From Candidatus Dichloromethanomonas elyunquensis (GTDB lineage Bacteria; Bacillota; Desulfitobacteriia; Desulfitobacteriales; Syntrophobotulaceae): a DNA stretch of 48,252 nt. Location of the stretch: NCBI GenBank assembly GCA_001515265.1, contig LNDB01000018.1:1-48252 (forward strand). Reading direction: 5' to 3'. Within the stretch, counting starts at the first letter, position 1. Each line of letters begins with the position of its first letter. Under the pieces are notes generated by a model that made no database searches, was not told the origin of the DNA, and worked only from the letters and a program-made list of their open reading frames with translations. Below, piece by piece: positions 20,000 to 27,114 of the stretch. The translations under genes were made by a program, and so were the position numbers.

Positions 20000-20223
20000 T
20001 ATTTATGATCCTCCTTAAAGAAAAACACCTAAACAAAATATAATAGAGTAACTTTGATCTCTAATTTTGAACATATTCCGTACGCGTAACAGACATTAGC
20101 AATAAGCTGAATGTCAAGCTTTCTTCTGTCCTAAAATAGCTTTCTTCACTATGTAAGTGTTCCAGTCTCAGAAAAAAGTCATCTCTTTATCTGAATTTCT
20201 TCTAATCATAACCTCCTGTATTT

Positions 20224-20271
20224 GTTAACCTAGACTAACTCTCTCAAAAAATCAGGTTAGCTTTGGCTAAC
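20224..20271. promoter_or_regulatory. Two DtxR/MntR-like inverted repeats upstream of mntH
   Basis: GTTAACCTAGACTAAC (20224-20239) and GGTTAGCTTTGGCTAAC (20255-20271) share GTTA...TAAC ends and resemble operators of the DtxR family of metal-dependent repressors. They lie 225-270 bases upstream of the mntH start. The rest of the 20000-20420 gap shows no gene. Confidence 0.5.
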
Positions 20272-20417
20272 TTTTATGGGCTAATTTCTAAGTTATCATA
20301 CGCAGATATTTTTGTTTGGTTACAATGCATGAATGCCAATGATCTAGGTAGTTTATACCAAAACAGAATCCTTTGACATTATGGATCTATTAAACAATTC
20401 TTAATTTACCCTAAAAA

Positions 20418-20450
20418 AAACAGAAAAGCCCAGTATTACTGGACTTTTTT
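20418..20450 (-). terminator. Bidirectional terminator hairpin
   Basis: Stem GCCCAG / CTGGAC around a TATTA loop, with TTTTTT on the plus side and TTTTCTGTTTTTTTT on the minus side. It would end the parA-containing transcript and any ORF at 20513. Confidence 0.6.
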
Positions 20451-20512
20451 ATATCATTGACCGTATCCGTTACTTCTGGCAACCCAAGAATATCTAATTG
20501 CTTCAAGAATTA

Positions 20513-20812
20513 TCAGAATAACTGCAATGTTAATGTTATGATTTTTTTAATTTCGGCGAGCTTTTCTTCTGATATGCGAGTCTGATAACCGCTTAGCAGC
20601 CCGGTTTCATAGCGCAGGCCAGGATTTTCATGCCGGTGGTTAAGTCCGTCCAGGATTGATAAATTTCTTTTTGTATCACAGTATTCACCAAGTGTATCCT
20701 GCATCGTCTTCAGCCAGGCAATCACAAGTAAAGCCCATATCCAAGGAAATAAATAGCCCTGGATGCAATTATTCCAGGGCCGCGATATTTTTCGTTGAAT
20801 CGTTATGTTCAC
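20513..20812 (-). CDS. Hypothetical protein, doubtful
   Basis: 99-aa frame with a GTG start two bases after the stop of the ParA partner gene. The N-terminal third runs through an 8-bp hairpin that looks like a terminator, but the C-terminal part (HENPGLRYETGLLSGYQ, EEKLAEIKKI) has plausible protein composition. I do not recognise it. It may be a small third gene of the par operon, a fragment, or spurious. Confidence 0.28.
   Translation of the reverse strand: MNITIQRKISRPWNNCIQGYLFPWIWALLVIAWLKTMQDTLGEYCDTKRNLSILDGLNHRHENPGLRYETGLLSGYQTRISEEKLAEIKKIITLTLQLF
20756..20780 (-). terminator. Hairpin just after the ParA partner gene
   Basis: Perfect 8-bp inverted repeat GCCCTGGA / TCCAGGGC with a 9-nt loop, followed on the minus strand by TATTTATTT. 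A terminator-like end of the parA-partner operon, though the T-run is interrupted. Confidence 0.4.
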
Positions 20813-20814
20813 TT

Positions 20815-21219
20815 TTACGATTGACTTTTGGCTTGATCCTCATTTACAAGCTTGTTAATATAGTCCGAAACACTTACTCCTTCACTGCGGGTAATGTTAT
20901 TAAGATAACGAAGATTATCTTCGGTTAAGATACTGTCAATCCGGGGAAATCTTTTTTCTTTGTCGTTTTCTTTCATTTGAACTATATTTTCTTCCTTTAC
21001 TTTAGCTTCCTTTACTTTGGCTTCCTTTACTTTGGCTTTCTTTACTTTGCCTTCCTTTACCTTGCCTTCCTTGACTGCTTCAACTTTATCGCTTCCTTTA
21101 TTTTCTTTAGCATCTTTTGATTTTCGGGTACTCTTCTGGGGTTGATCTTCTAATATTTCTTTAGGTGGAGTAATAAATTGCATCGCCGGATTATTTTCTT
21201 TAAAAGACTTCTTAGCCAT
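20815..21219 (-). CDS. Putative partition partner of ParA, lysine-repeat linker + RHH-like C-terminus
   Basis: 134 aa. The middle is made of five-residue Lys/Glu/Val repeats (KVKEA, KVKEG and similar) encoded by six 15-bp tandem DNA repeats at 20991-21077. The C-terminal ~45 residues (PRIDSILTEDNLRYLNN, SVSDYINKLV) resemble a ribbon-helix-helix or ParG-like DNA-binding or dimerisation segment. The ATG start follows the ParA stop by 9 nt, with AAAGGAG upstream. Position next to ParA suggests the centromere-binding or adaptor partner; that function is inferred. Confidence 0.65.
   Translation of the reverse strand: MAKKSFKENNPAMQFITPPKEILEDQPQKSTRKSKDAKENKGSDKVEAVKEGKVKEGKVKKAKVKEAKVKEAKVKEENIVQMKENDKEKRFPRIDSILTEDNLRYLNNITRSEGVSVSDYINKLVNEDQAKSQS
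20991..21077. repeat. 15-bp tandem repeat (about six units) inside the ParA partner gene
   Basis: Units of CTTCCTTTACTTTGG type repeat about six times on the plus strand and encode Lys-Val-Lys-Glu-Ala pentapeptides on the minus strand. Copy number probably varies by slippage. Confidence 0.8.
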
Positions 21220-21227
21220 TTCATAAA

Positions 21228-21986
21228 TCACTCCTTTATATTTAAATATTCTTCAATAAATTTTGAGTAGTCCTTCGTTACATTATTCCTAGGCGCATAG
21301 CTGAAAATGTCCTTTTTTGAAGCTTGGGCTTCTTTGATGGTTATACTCTCGCGGATTACTGTTTGATACACAAAGGTATCCAGCTTTTGTGCTGTTTCCT
21401 TAATTAAATCAGTTAAATCTCTGCTTAAAATACTGCGATTATTGTATCTGGTTAATAGAATTCCTTTAATAGCTAAATTGGGGTTACAATATTTCTTAAC
21501 CGTTTCAACAGTGCTATATAACTGACCAATCCCCTGAAGACTAAAAATATCTGCCTGAGCCGGAATGATAACATGATTGCTGGCTGCTAAAGCGTTAACG
21601 GTCAAAATTCCCAAACTCGGCGGGGAGTCGATAATGAGATAATCGTATTCTGCTTTAATGGCCTCCAAATTTTTTTTGAGCAGGAATTCCTTATCTGTCT
21701 TTTTTAATTCCGGGTCAATACCGCTTAACAACGGACTGGAAGCAATGATTGACACTTTTTTATCAATTTTGCAAATGACTTTGCGCATCGCGATTTTGCC
21801 GGTCAGCATTTCGTAAGCGGTTACATTTTGTTGACTGGCGCCTAAAATATATGAGAGATTTCCTTGCGGGTCCAAGTCAATAAACAATATCTGATAACCT
21901 TTAAGAGAAAGCCCAATTCCTAGCGCTTGTGCAGTTGTTGTTTTGCCTGTTCCGCCTTTCTGAGTAGCAATAGCAATGGTTTGCAA
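21228..21986 (-). CDS. ParA/Soj family partition ATPase
   Basis: 252 aa. Deviant Walker A KGGTGKTTTAQ near the N-terminus, Walker A' FIDLDPQGN and Walker B LIIDSPPSLG identify the ParA/MinD family. The frame is open 30 codons upstream, but TTG at 21986 with AAGGGG eight bases before it gives the family's normal N-terminus (MQTIAIATQKGG). No ori-linked genes adjoin, and the partner is not a canonical ParB, so this looks like an accessory partition cassette of plasmid or integrative-element type. Confidence 0.88.
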   Translation of the reverse strand: MQTIAIATQKGGTGKTTTAQALGIGLSLKGYQILFIDLDPQGNLSYILGASQQNVTAYEMLTGKIAMRKVICKIDKKVSIIASSPLLSGIDPELKKTDKEFLLKKNLEAIKAEYDYLIIDSPPSLGILTVNALAASNHVIIPAQADIFSLQGIGQLYSTVETVKKYCNPNLAIKGILLTRYNNRSILSRDLTDLIKETAQKLDTFVYQTVIRESITIKEAQASKKDIFSYAPRNNVTKDYSKFIEEYLNIKE

Positions 21987-22236
21987 AGACACTGCCCCTT
22001 CCGTAATAAAATTGAGGTAGGTTATCATCAAGGTAAGACGAAAAAAATAAGTAAAATAAGACCCAAAATCAATCATCCTATGTTCAACTTATATTACTAA
22101 AATATACCATAAATATTTAAAATTCAATATTTTTCTTAAGGTTCCATCATGTTATATAAAAAACAAAGGTGAGGTAGTCCTAAGATATAATCATTTTTAC
22201 TTCCTTTTGCTGATTTCACCTTATGCTGATTTTGTA

Positions 22237-22265
22237 TTGACAAAAGTTGGTTTGATACATATACT
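22237..22265 (+). promoter_or_regulatory. Sigma-A-type promoter of the arsR-like gene
   Basis: TTGACA (22237-22242), a 17-nt spacer and TATACT (22260-22265). The predicted transcription start falls at about 22272, inside the adjacent operator. This rules out the ATG at 22207 as the start of the regulator gene. Confidence 0.8.
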
Positions 22266-22270
22266 GAGAT

Positions 22271-22292
22271 CATATCAAATATTCTTGATATG
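22271..22292. promoter_or_regulatory. ArsR-type operator 1
   Basis: Perfect 8-bp inverted repeat CATATCAA-6 nt-TTGATATG placed on the predicted transcription start. It fits autoregulation by the adjacent ArsR/SmtB-type repressor. Confidence 0.75.
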
Positions 22293-22302
22293 TGGTGATG
22301 GT

Positions 22303-22617
22303 TTGGCAACCGTATATGAAAAACACTCTAATGTGTTCAAAGCTTTTTGCGATGAAAAGCGCTTGCGAATACTTGAATTGCTGCGCGGCGGTGAAAAATG
22401 CGCCTGTGTTTTGATAAAACAGCTGGATATGGGCCAATCGGGGCTTTCCTACCATATGAAAATACTTGTTGATTCGGGCGTTGTGGAGAGCCGGCAGGAG
22501 GGCAAGTGGACGCATTACAAGATCAGCGAAGAAGGCAGCGCTTGCGCGGCAGAACTGATAAAGGTACTGACAACGCCAAATACGGTTAATAATGAATATA
22601 ATTGCTGTAAAGAGTAA
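22303..22617 (+). CDS. ArsR/SmtB family metalloregulator
   Basis: 104-aa winged-helix repressor. The recognition helix region is GQSGLSYHMKIL, and KCACVL corresponds to the ELCVCDL-type metal/As(III)-binding motif of ArsR. The start is TTG with a GGTGATGG Shine-Dalgarno-like stretch: the only longer frame begins before the promoter. It should sense arsenite or another thiophilic ion and repress itself and the downstream permease/redox genes. A terminator follows immediately, and a second operator precedes the next gene. Confidence 0.85.
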   Translation: MATVYEKHSNVFKAFCDEKRLRILELLRGGEKCACVLIKQLDMGQSGLSYHMKILVDSGVVESRQEGKWTHYKISEEGSACAAELIKVLTTPNTVNNEYNCCKE

Positions 22618-22619
22618 AG

Positions 22620-22640
22620 GCCATCGAAACGATGGCTTTT
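22620..22640 (+). terminator. Terminator after the arsR-like gene
   Basis: GCCATCG-AAA-CGATGGC followed by TTTT. Confidence 0.7.
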
Positions 22641-22654
22641 CACGGGCCAAATAC

Positions 22655-22670
22655 ATCAATTTTTTTTGAT
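22655..22670. promoter_or_regulatory. ArsR-type operator 2
   Basis: ATCAA-6 nt-TTGAT, flanked by ATATG-like sequence, has the same half-sites and spacer as operator 1. It lies upstream of the permease remnant and the thioredoxin-like genes and suggests the same repressor controls them. Confidence 0.6.
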
Positions 22671-22731
22671 ATGATATTTAAGAAATGAGATGAGGTTATT
22701 TACGCAATGCAAACAATAATGACAATTTGCC

Positions 22732-22851
22732 GAAGTGCTGTTTTACAAAGGCGTGGGGCTGGGCACGATTTTGTCCTTTATGATGGCGGTCACCGCAGGC
22801 GTCATAATCATCGGCCATGGGTTTAATGCGTTGCAATTTTTATTAATTTAA
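22732..22851 (+). pseudogene. Remnant of an ArsP/DUF318-type permease
   Basis: A 39-codon in-frame fragment with KGVGLGTILSFMMAVTA fused directly to GVIIIGHGFNALQFLLI and a stop. The two pieces look like separate membrane helices of the permease usually found between arsR and the thioredoxin-like genes. An internal deletion has joined them and the N-terminus is missing (an in-frame TGA lies at 22720). Eleven bases separate its stop from the RBS of the next gene. Confidence 0.6.
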
Positions 22852-22866
22852 AAGGAGAGAAATAAT

Positions 22867-23421
22867 ATGGCTAAAAACTGGTTTCCGGTTAATGACTTTG
22901 AAGTACGATGTTCCTGTGGATGCGATAAGATTTCTGAAAAGAAAGTTCTGGTGGAATATCTGTATCTCGATCTTCAGACCTGCGACCGCTGTGTTGGAAC
23001 GAATAACGTTCTTGATGAGGTAATGTTGACGCTTGTCCCAACCTTGCAGATTGCCGGTTACGAGGTCAATTATAATAAAGTTGAAATTGAAACAGAGGAT
23101 CTAGCCGAAAAGTATCAATTTCTATCTTCTCCCACAATCCGTGTAAATGGGCAGGATATTTGTGAGTTACTAAACGAGAACAGCTGCGGTTGCTGCAGCA
23201 AAATTAGCGAAGCCGCTGTTGATTGCCGGATATTTGAATACGAAGGCGCAACTTACGAAGTTCCGCCCAAGGAAATGCTGGCCGAAGCAATTTTGAAAAC
23301 TGTATTCGGCACATCAAGCGGCTGTGATTGCAGAGAGTATAAGTTGCCGGATAATCTGAAAGCTTTTTTCGAAGGGAAGAACAACAAGTCATCCTGCTCC
23401 TCAGGTAGCAATTGCCGCTGA
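22867..23421 (+). CDS. DUF2703 family cysteine-rich thioredoxin-like protein
   Basis: 184 aa. After a short leader containing CSCGC, a thioredoxin-like segment begins with YLYLDLQTCDRCVGTNN (CxxC) and continues SSPTIRVNGQDI, typical of DUF2703. Further Cys clusters (CGCCSK, CDC, and a C-terminal CSSGSNC) suggest metal or thiol binding. DUF2703 genes commonly accompany ArsR and ArsP-type permeases; a role in handling As/Se/Hg thiolates is plausible but unproven. RBS AAAGGAG. Confidence 0.8.
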   Translation: MAKNWFPVNDFEVRCSCGCDKISEKKVLVEYLYLDLQTCDRCVGTNNVLDEVMLTLVPTLQIAGYEVNYNKVEIETEDLAEKYQFLSSPTIRVNGQDICELLNENSCGCCSKISEAAVDCRIFEYEGATYEVPPKEMLAEAILKTVFGTSSGCDCREYKLPDNLKAFFEGKNNKSSCSSGSNCR

Positions 23422-23449
23422 AAAATTAACTGATAAGGAGAATAAAAAT

Positions 23450-23800
23450 ATGGTGCTGTTTAACTTTAGCGAGAAAAAGGAAGAAACCTCAAGCTGCTGT
23501 CGCAGCAGCGGCTATGATGCTGAAAGCATGGCAAAGGCTGAAAATGCAAAGATTGAAGGGGCAAGTGTTAAAGTTCTTGGCAGCGGCTGTGTGAAATGCA
23601 ACCAGCTTGATGCTGCGACAAAAGCGGCCCTTGAACAGCTTGGCATGGATACAACAATCGACCATGTAGCCGATTTTTCCCAGATCGCGGCTTATGGCGT
23701 GATGGCAACCCCCGCCCTCGTTGTAGACGGTAAAGTAGTATCTTACGGCAAGGTTCTACAGACTGAGGAGGTCGTTAAAATACTGCAAAAAGTAAGATGA
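23450..23800 (+). CDS. Small thioredoxin-family redox protein (TM0996/MTH895-like)
   Basis: 116 aa. An N-terminal Cys-containing extension (SSCCRSSGYDAE) is followed by a glutaredoxin-like fold with active site SGCVKCNQL (CxxC) and cis-Pro region ATPALVVDGKV. This domain type usually follows an ArsP-like permease and DUF2703. RBS AAGGAG seven to eight bases upstream. It is the last gene before a strong terminator. Confidence 0.88.
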   Translation: MVLFNFSEKKEETSSCCRSSGYDAESMAKAENAKIEGASVKVLGSGCVKCNQLDAATKAALEQLGMDTTIDHVADFSQIAAYGVMATPALVVDGKVVSYGKVLQTEEVVKILQKVR

Positions 23801-23818
23801 TGTTAAATTATAACCAAA

Positions 23819-23850
23819 AGACACCGCAATCTCACGGTGTCTATGTTTTT
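23819..23850 (+). terminator. Rho-independent terminator of the arsR-region operon
   Basis: Stem AGACACCG / CGGTGTCT with an 8-nt loop, then ATGTTTTT. Confidence 0.8.
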
Positions 23851-23906
23851 ATGGAGTGATGATCGTAATCAAGCAACGGTCCCTTGGAAAATAGTATAAA
23901 GTACGA

Positions 23907-24224
23907 TTATATCTCAATTCCCGTACTTAAAATCTCGTTTACAAATGGGTTTCCTCTCTCAATTTCCTCTGTCGGAAAAGTAATCGGTTCAAAATAGACT
24001 CCCTTATATCTATGCGTCAGACCAAGAAGTTCCTGCAGTACATCAACTCTTCTTTTCCCGTTGAAGCTGCGAAGGAAAAAGTAAATATCAACATCACTTT
24101 GTTCAGTTGCGCTTCCTTTCGCATGTGACCCGAATAGAACCGCTTTGTCAACCGGCATTCTGGTTCGGACTTCATCCGCATAAGCCTTTACTATATGGTT
24201 TACGGCTTTAATGTCAATAGCCAT
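23907..24224 (-). CDS. MNT-type nucleotidyltransferase domain protein (antitoxin of HEPN-MNT)
   Basis: 105 aa. The minimal nucleotidyltransferase signature LFGSHAKGSATEQSDVDI (GS-x10-DxD) is intact. In HEPN/MNT modules this protein neutralises the HEPN RNase by adding AMP residues. Start ATG with GAAGGAAG upstream. The HEPN partner upstream survives only as a fragment, so this antitoxin appears orphaned. Confidence 0.85.
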   Translation of the reverse strand: MAIDIKAVNHIVKAYADEVRTRMPVDKAVLFGSHAKGSATEQSDVDIYFFLRSFNGKRRVDVLQELLGLTHRYKGVYFEPITFPTEEIERGNPFVNEILSTGIEI

Positions 24225-24358
24225 GTAAATACTTCCTTCGTTCGAGTCAAAATCGGCAGCTTATCTTCAAACCTTTCGATAATTGAACTGATATTATGTA
24301 CTCGAGGTTTGATGTCGTCAATATAAATAATATAAAAGCCTTTTACCAGCTTTTCAAC
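24200..24358 (-). pseudogene. C-terminal fragment of a HEPN-domain toxin
   Basis: Frame VEKLVKGFYIIYIDDIKP, then VHNISSIIERF and KLPILTRT, ends at a TAA inside the MNT gene. The pattern (helix, PxxH[NT], helix) is that of HEPN proteins paired with MNT genes. No start or N-terminal half is present, and upstream frames are closed. Confidence 0.55.
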
Positions 24359-24415
24359 AGACTGTTACAGCATCTCTGAAACCCTTCTCATATGAGATTT
24401 CAGTAGGAAGTTATT

Positions 24416-24443
24416 AAAAAGGCGCTGATTTTCTCAGTGCCTT
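24416..24443 (-). terminator. Terminator of the higBA-type operon
   Basis: Minus-strand hairpin AAAGGC-ACTGA / TCAG-CGCCTTTTT with trailing Ts, just after the antitoxin stop at 24472. Confidence 0.6.
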
Positions 24444-24471
24444 TATTATTGTCATCTGTGATATTTTTAAA

Positions 24472-24756
24472 TTATTTTAGTGTGACCTGTACTTCTTTCC
24501 CAAGGGAACGGGCAACCTTTGAAAGAAAATCAAGGGATGGATTATAAGTTCCGCTTTCCAGTCGGCTAATATTGGATTTTTGTGTCCCGACCCGAAGCGC
24601 CAGTTCTTCCTGTGTGATATTCTGGCTGGTTCTCGCTTCGATGATTTGAGAAATCACATCATAGCGTGGTTTCAGTTTTTCGTATTCCTCTTTGAATTCT
24701 TCATCTTTCATCAAAAGCTCTTTCACTTCGGAAAACTTTACTCCAGCTTTACTCAT
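24472..24756 (-). CDS. XRE-family antitoxin (HigA-like)
   Basis: 94 aa. An N-terminal linker helix is followed by a Cro/CI helix-turn-helix (ITQEELALRVGTQKSNISRLESGTYNPSL). The ATG used has GAAGGTG upstream; the frame is open 16 codons earlier inside the toxin gene. The start overlaps the toxin end by 8 bases, a coupled toxin-first layout as in higBA modules. It would neutralise the toxin and repress the operon through the palindrome at 25154-25175. Confidence 0.9.
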   Translation of the reverse strand: MSKAGVKFSEVKELLMKDEEFKEEYEKLKPRYDVISQIIEARTSQNITQEELALRVGTQKSNISRLESGTYNPSLDFLSKVARSLGKEVQVTLK

Positions 24757-25114
24757 TGTCACACCTTCTTTCATAATCTTCTTTATAACGCAGTGCCCGA
24801 TCAAGCTCTCTTAACGGGGTCTTCTCGGTTTTCTTGGTAAACCCGTGCAGCAGTACAAAGGTTTTTTGGCGATAAGTGAAATAAAATATCCTAGTAATAT
24901 CTGACGCGAATTTAACTCTTAATTCGAATAGTCCTTTGTATTTTTCTCCCTTTACCGGTTTTACATAAGGTTCTCTCAATTCAGGCCCATGCTTTTCCAA
25001 CAATTCTATTTCGTGATAGGCTTTCGCCCGCATTTTTGTTTCTAATGACGATAGAAAATCGTATACGGGAATATCTCCGTTTTCCTTATTATAGTATTCC
25101 ACTTGCCAATCCAT
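24749..25114 (-). CDS. RelE/HigB-type toxin (Gp49-like, PF05973)
   Basis: 121 aa. Typical sequence of the phage-derived Gp49-like mRNA interferase group: PVYDFLSSLETKMRAKAYHEIELLEKHG, KPVKGEKYKGLFELRVKF, ITRIFYFT and LLHGFTKKTEKTP. It should cleave translated mRNA on the ribosome when the antitoxin is lost. Start ATG with TTGGAGGTG upstream; directly precedes the XRE antitoxin. Confidence 0.9.
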   Translation of the reverse strand: MDWQVEYYNKENGDIPVYDFLSSLETKMRAKAYHEIELLEKHGPELREPYVKPVKGEKYKGLFELRVKFASDITRIFYFTYRQKTFVLLHGFTKKTEKTPLRELDRALRYKEDYERRCDNE

Positions 25115-25153
25115 GATACACCTCCAATTTTAGTGTATGCCATGTTTATAATT

Positions 25154-25175
25154 ATGTTATCATATACGATAACAT
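25154..25175. promoter_or_regulatory. Operator palindrome of the HigBA-type module
   Basis: Perfect 8-bp inverted repeat ATGTTATC-6 nt-GATAACAT, 40 bases upstream of the toxin start; the likely autoregulatory site of the antitoxin. Confidence 0.65.
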
Positions 25176-25199
25176 ATATCAAGATAAATTGAATTCTAC

Positions 25200-25710
25200 C
25201 TAAACATGGCTGTCATCTTACCTTACTATTTGGTTCGCGTATATTCAGAATAACTTTCAAATATTCGTTATAATCTTTCCCCGTTCCGGCGGCTCATCGG
25301 AAACAGTGTATTCATTAGGTAAAGCTTCTATGAGGCCACAGCACCTGCCCCAATTGAAGCATCCGATGTAGGGTCCCATGTCAAGTCTACCCCAGAGTAA
25401 AACGCCGGTTTACTGGCAGAAAGAGCATAACTTAGATTTTTGAAAATATGTCTTGACGACAGGGGTGCAGTATACTTGACTGACTACTTATAAAAACTTA
25501 GCACTATTTTCGAGTTCTTAGTTGATTTTCTTATATTGTTGTCCAACCCCCAACTAGTTATAAAACCTTAGAACTGCCATTTATCAAGGCTTTTTTGCAC
25601 TTGTTCAAATATCCCATATAAATAAAAATGGTCAGAGCGATAAGACTTGAACTTGTTACAACTCTCATGGATGGATAACAAATTTATTGATATTATGTAA
25701 TTTGTATAAT
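25200..25710. other. Gene-poor stretch with a possible coding relic
   Basis: No intact gene. On the minus strand about 25255-25400 one frame gives a protein-like fragment (GPYIGCFNWGRCCGL..., EALPNEYTVSDEPPERGK) with neither start nor recognisable family. The remainder is AT-rich and apparently non-coding. Confidence 0.35.
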
Positions 25711-25752
25711 AAAAACCTCGTAATCCTTGATAAATGTCAAACTACGAGGTTA
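25711..25752 (-). terminator. Terminator-like hairpin
   Basis: Stem AACCTCGTA / TACGAGGTT (25714-25722 and 25743-25751) with an inner TTGA/TCAA pairing; TTTTTATTATAC follows on the minus strand. Confidence 0.6.
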
Positions 25753-25862
25753 TGATCTGTCTGCCGATTTGTCTGTCTCTGAATTTCCGACTTATCGTTA
25801 CTTGCGGTTTCTACGGGGTTTTTAGGGAACTTAAGCAAGAAGTATAGCCCCTGTTTTCTTAA

Positions 25863-25912
25863 AAGTAAAAACCCCGTAAGTCCGCTTAAAATAAGCACTT
25901 TCGGGGTTTCCC
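25863..25912 (-). terminator. Terminator downstream of the integrase gene
   Basis: Stem AAACCCCG / CGGGGTTT (25869-25876 and 25902-25909) with an inner GCTTA/TAAGC stem, followed on the minus strand by TTTTTACTTTT. It may belong to the host side of the attachment site. Confidence 0.6.
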
Positions 25913-25924
25913 GTTTTTAAATAA

Positions 25925-25947
25925 TGGTGGGTTTGAGAGGACTCGAA
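25925..25947 (-). other. Probable attachment site: relic of a tRNA 3' end
   Basis: Read on the minus strand, this segment is TTCGAGT (T-loop), CCTCT (T-stem 3' side), CAAACCC plus A (acceptor 3' strand and discriminator) and CCA. It has the exact layout of a tRNA 3' terminus, but the upstream bases do not form the rest of a tRNA. Its place just past the integrase stop is where integrative elements leave a duplicated tRNA end. Confidence 0.62.
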
Positions 25948-25996
25948 GCTTTGAACGTTGCCCTAAAACCGCTGGTAATATTCACTTTTCTCAAAA

Positions 25997-26019
25997 TTGA
26001 CTGGATTTTTTGACTGGAT
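25997..26019 (-). repeat. Two 10-bp direct repeats by the integrase end
   Basis: TTGACTGGAT occurs at 25997-26006 and 26010-26019, between the attachment-site relic and the integrase gene. Candidate arm-type integrase binding sites. Confidence 0.35.
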
Positions 26020-26028
26020 GATGAAATT

Positions 26029-27114
26029 TTACAGCAACACGTCTTCACAGTTACCTCTACGTAAGGAATGTCCATAGACCGCAGCCGTAGTGGCCGGAGT
26101 TTGTCCTAAAAACTCAGCGACCGTTGTCAATGAATAACCTTTGTCCAACAAAATAGATCCAACCCCATGTCTCAGATCATGAATCCTGATATGATGCAGT
26201 CCCGCTTTTTTAAGAACACGTTCTTTGGCTCTAAATAAAACTTGATATCTTAACGGGTTGCCGTCTTCACTTAGGAAAATGAAATCATTGTCATTCGCTT
26301 TATTCAGTTTCTGCATATTTTCTTTATGAATTACCAATTCATTAGTTGTCTCTATATCAAAAATGATGGTTCTTTCACTATTCAAAGTCTTTGTTTCTTT
26401 ATTATCTTTTCGCGTTCTGGAATTAATTGCTTCAATGATTTTCATTTTTCCATGTTCCTGAGTTAAATCTAAATTCTTCCACTTACCGCCAATTACTTCT
26501 CCGACTCTCAATCCACCTACTCCTAAGATTCTGAGAGGCAAATAATGTTTATATTCTTTAGCTGTTTCTATGAAAATATTTAAGTTGTTTTGAGAATAAA
26601 CATCTCTCTTTATCCTGGAAACTTTAGGGGGTTTTATATCCTTCATCAAATCCGGCTGAACCAGATATCTTGATGCTCCCCAAGCGAGAATTCTTTTTAA
26701 TATTGAATAGTAATTCCTTACAGTTCTGACCTTTATTATGCCAGCGTCAATTTTTTTGTCAAGAGACTTTAATCTTTCTTCTATTATTTCCACGTTCAAT
26801 TCATAGAGCATCAAATCTTCAACAAGCGGTTTTACTGCATTTGCTTGACGTTTATAAGTATCTTTGGTTGTATCTTCGATTTCTTTTCCTAATATATTGG
26901 ACCACTTGTCAATTAGATCTCCGACAGATAATAATTTCTTAGAAGCAGATTTTACTTTTTCTTTTAGCTGTTTTTTTAACCTTTTTTCATATTTTCCTGC
27001 CTGCATTTCATTTCCATAAAAAGTTTCATAATAATAATCGCAAGTCCCATCCTCCTTTCTCCCTAAATAAACTTGGATCTGCCAACAATTTTTACTTCGC
27101 TCTCTTACTGACAT
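26029..27114 (-). CDS. int: Tyrosine-recombinase integrase (Tn916/ICE type)
   Basis: 361 aa. An N-terminal AP2-like arm-binding segment (YLGRKEDGTCDYYYETFYG) and a SAM-like core-binding domain precede the catalytic domain. The latter has Arg in GVGGLRVGEV, HDLRHG (H-x-x-R), and the nucleophile Tyr in TAAVYGHSLRRG. The start is an ATG with GGGGAGG seven bases upstream inside the 3' end of xis, a 23-base overlap giving coupled translation. It should integrate and excise the element at the tRNA-end site at 25925. Confidence 0.92.
   Translation of the reverse strand: MSVRERSKNCWQIQVYLGRKEDGTCDYYYETFYGNEMQAGKYEKRLKKQLKEKVKSASKKLLSVGDLIDKWSNILGKEIEDTTKDTYKRQANAVKPLVEDLMLYELNVEIIEERLKSLDKKIDAGIIKVRTVRNYYSILKRILAWGASRYLVQPDLMKDIKPPKVSRIKRDVYSQNNLNIFIETAKEYKHYLPLRILGVGGLRVGEVIGGKWKNLDLTQEHGKMKIIEAINSRTRKDNKETKTLNSERTIIFDIETTNELVIHKENMQKLNKANDNDFIFLSEDGNPLRYQVLFRAKERVLKKAGLHHIRIHDLRHGVGSILLDKGYSLTTVAEFLGQTPATTAAVYGHSLRRGNCEDVLL

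Noticed and set aside
22207-22302. Upstream ATG and 32-residue N-terminal extension of the ArsR-like regulator
   Set aside because: A consensus promoter (22237-22265) lies inside this stretch, so it cannot be on the mRNA made from it.
25925-25947. Complete tRNA gene
   Set aside because: Only the 3' T-loop/acceptor/CCA portion is present; the preceding bases form neither an anticodon arm nor the 5' acceptor strand.
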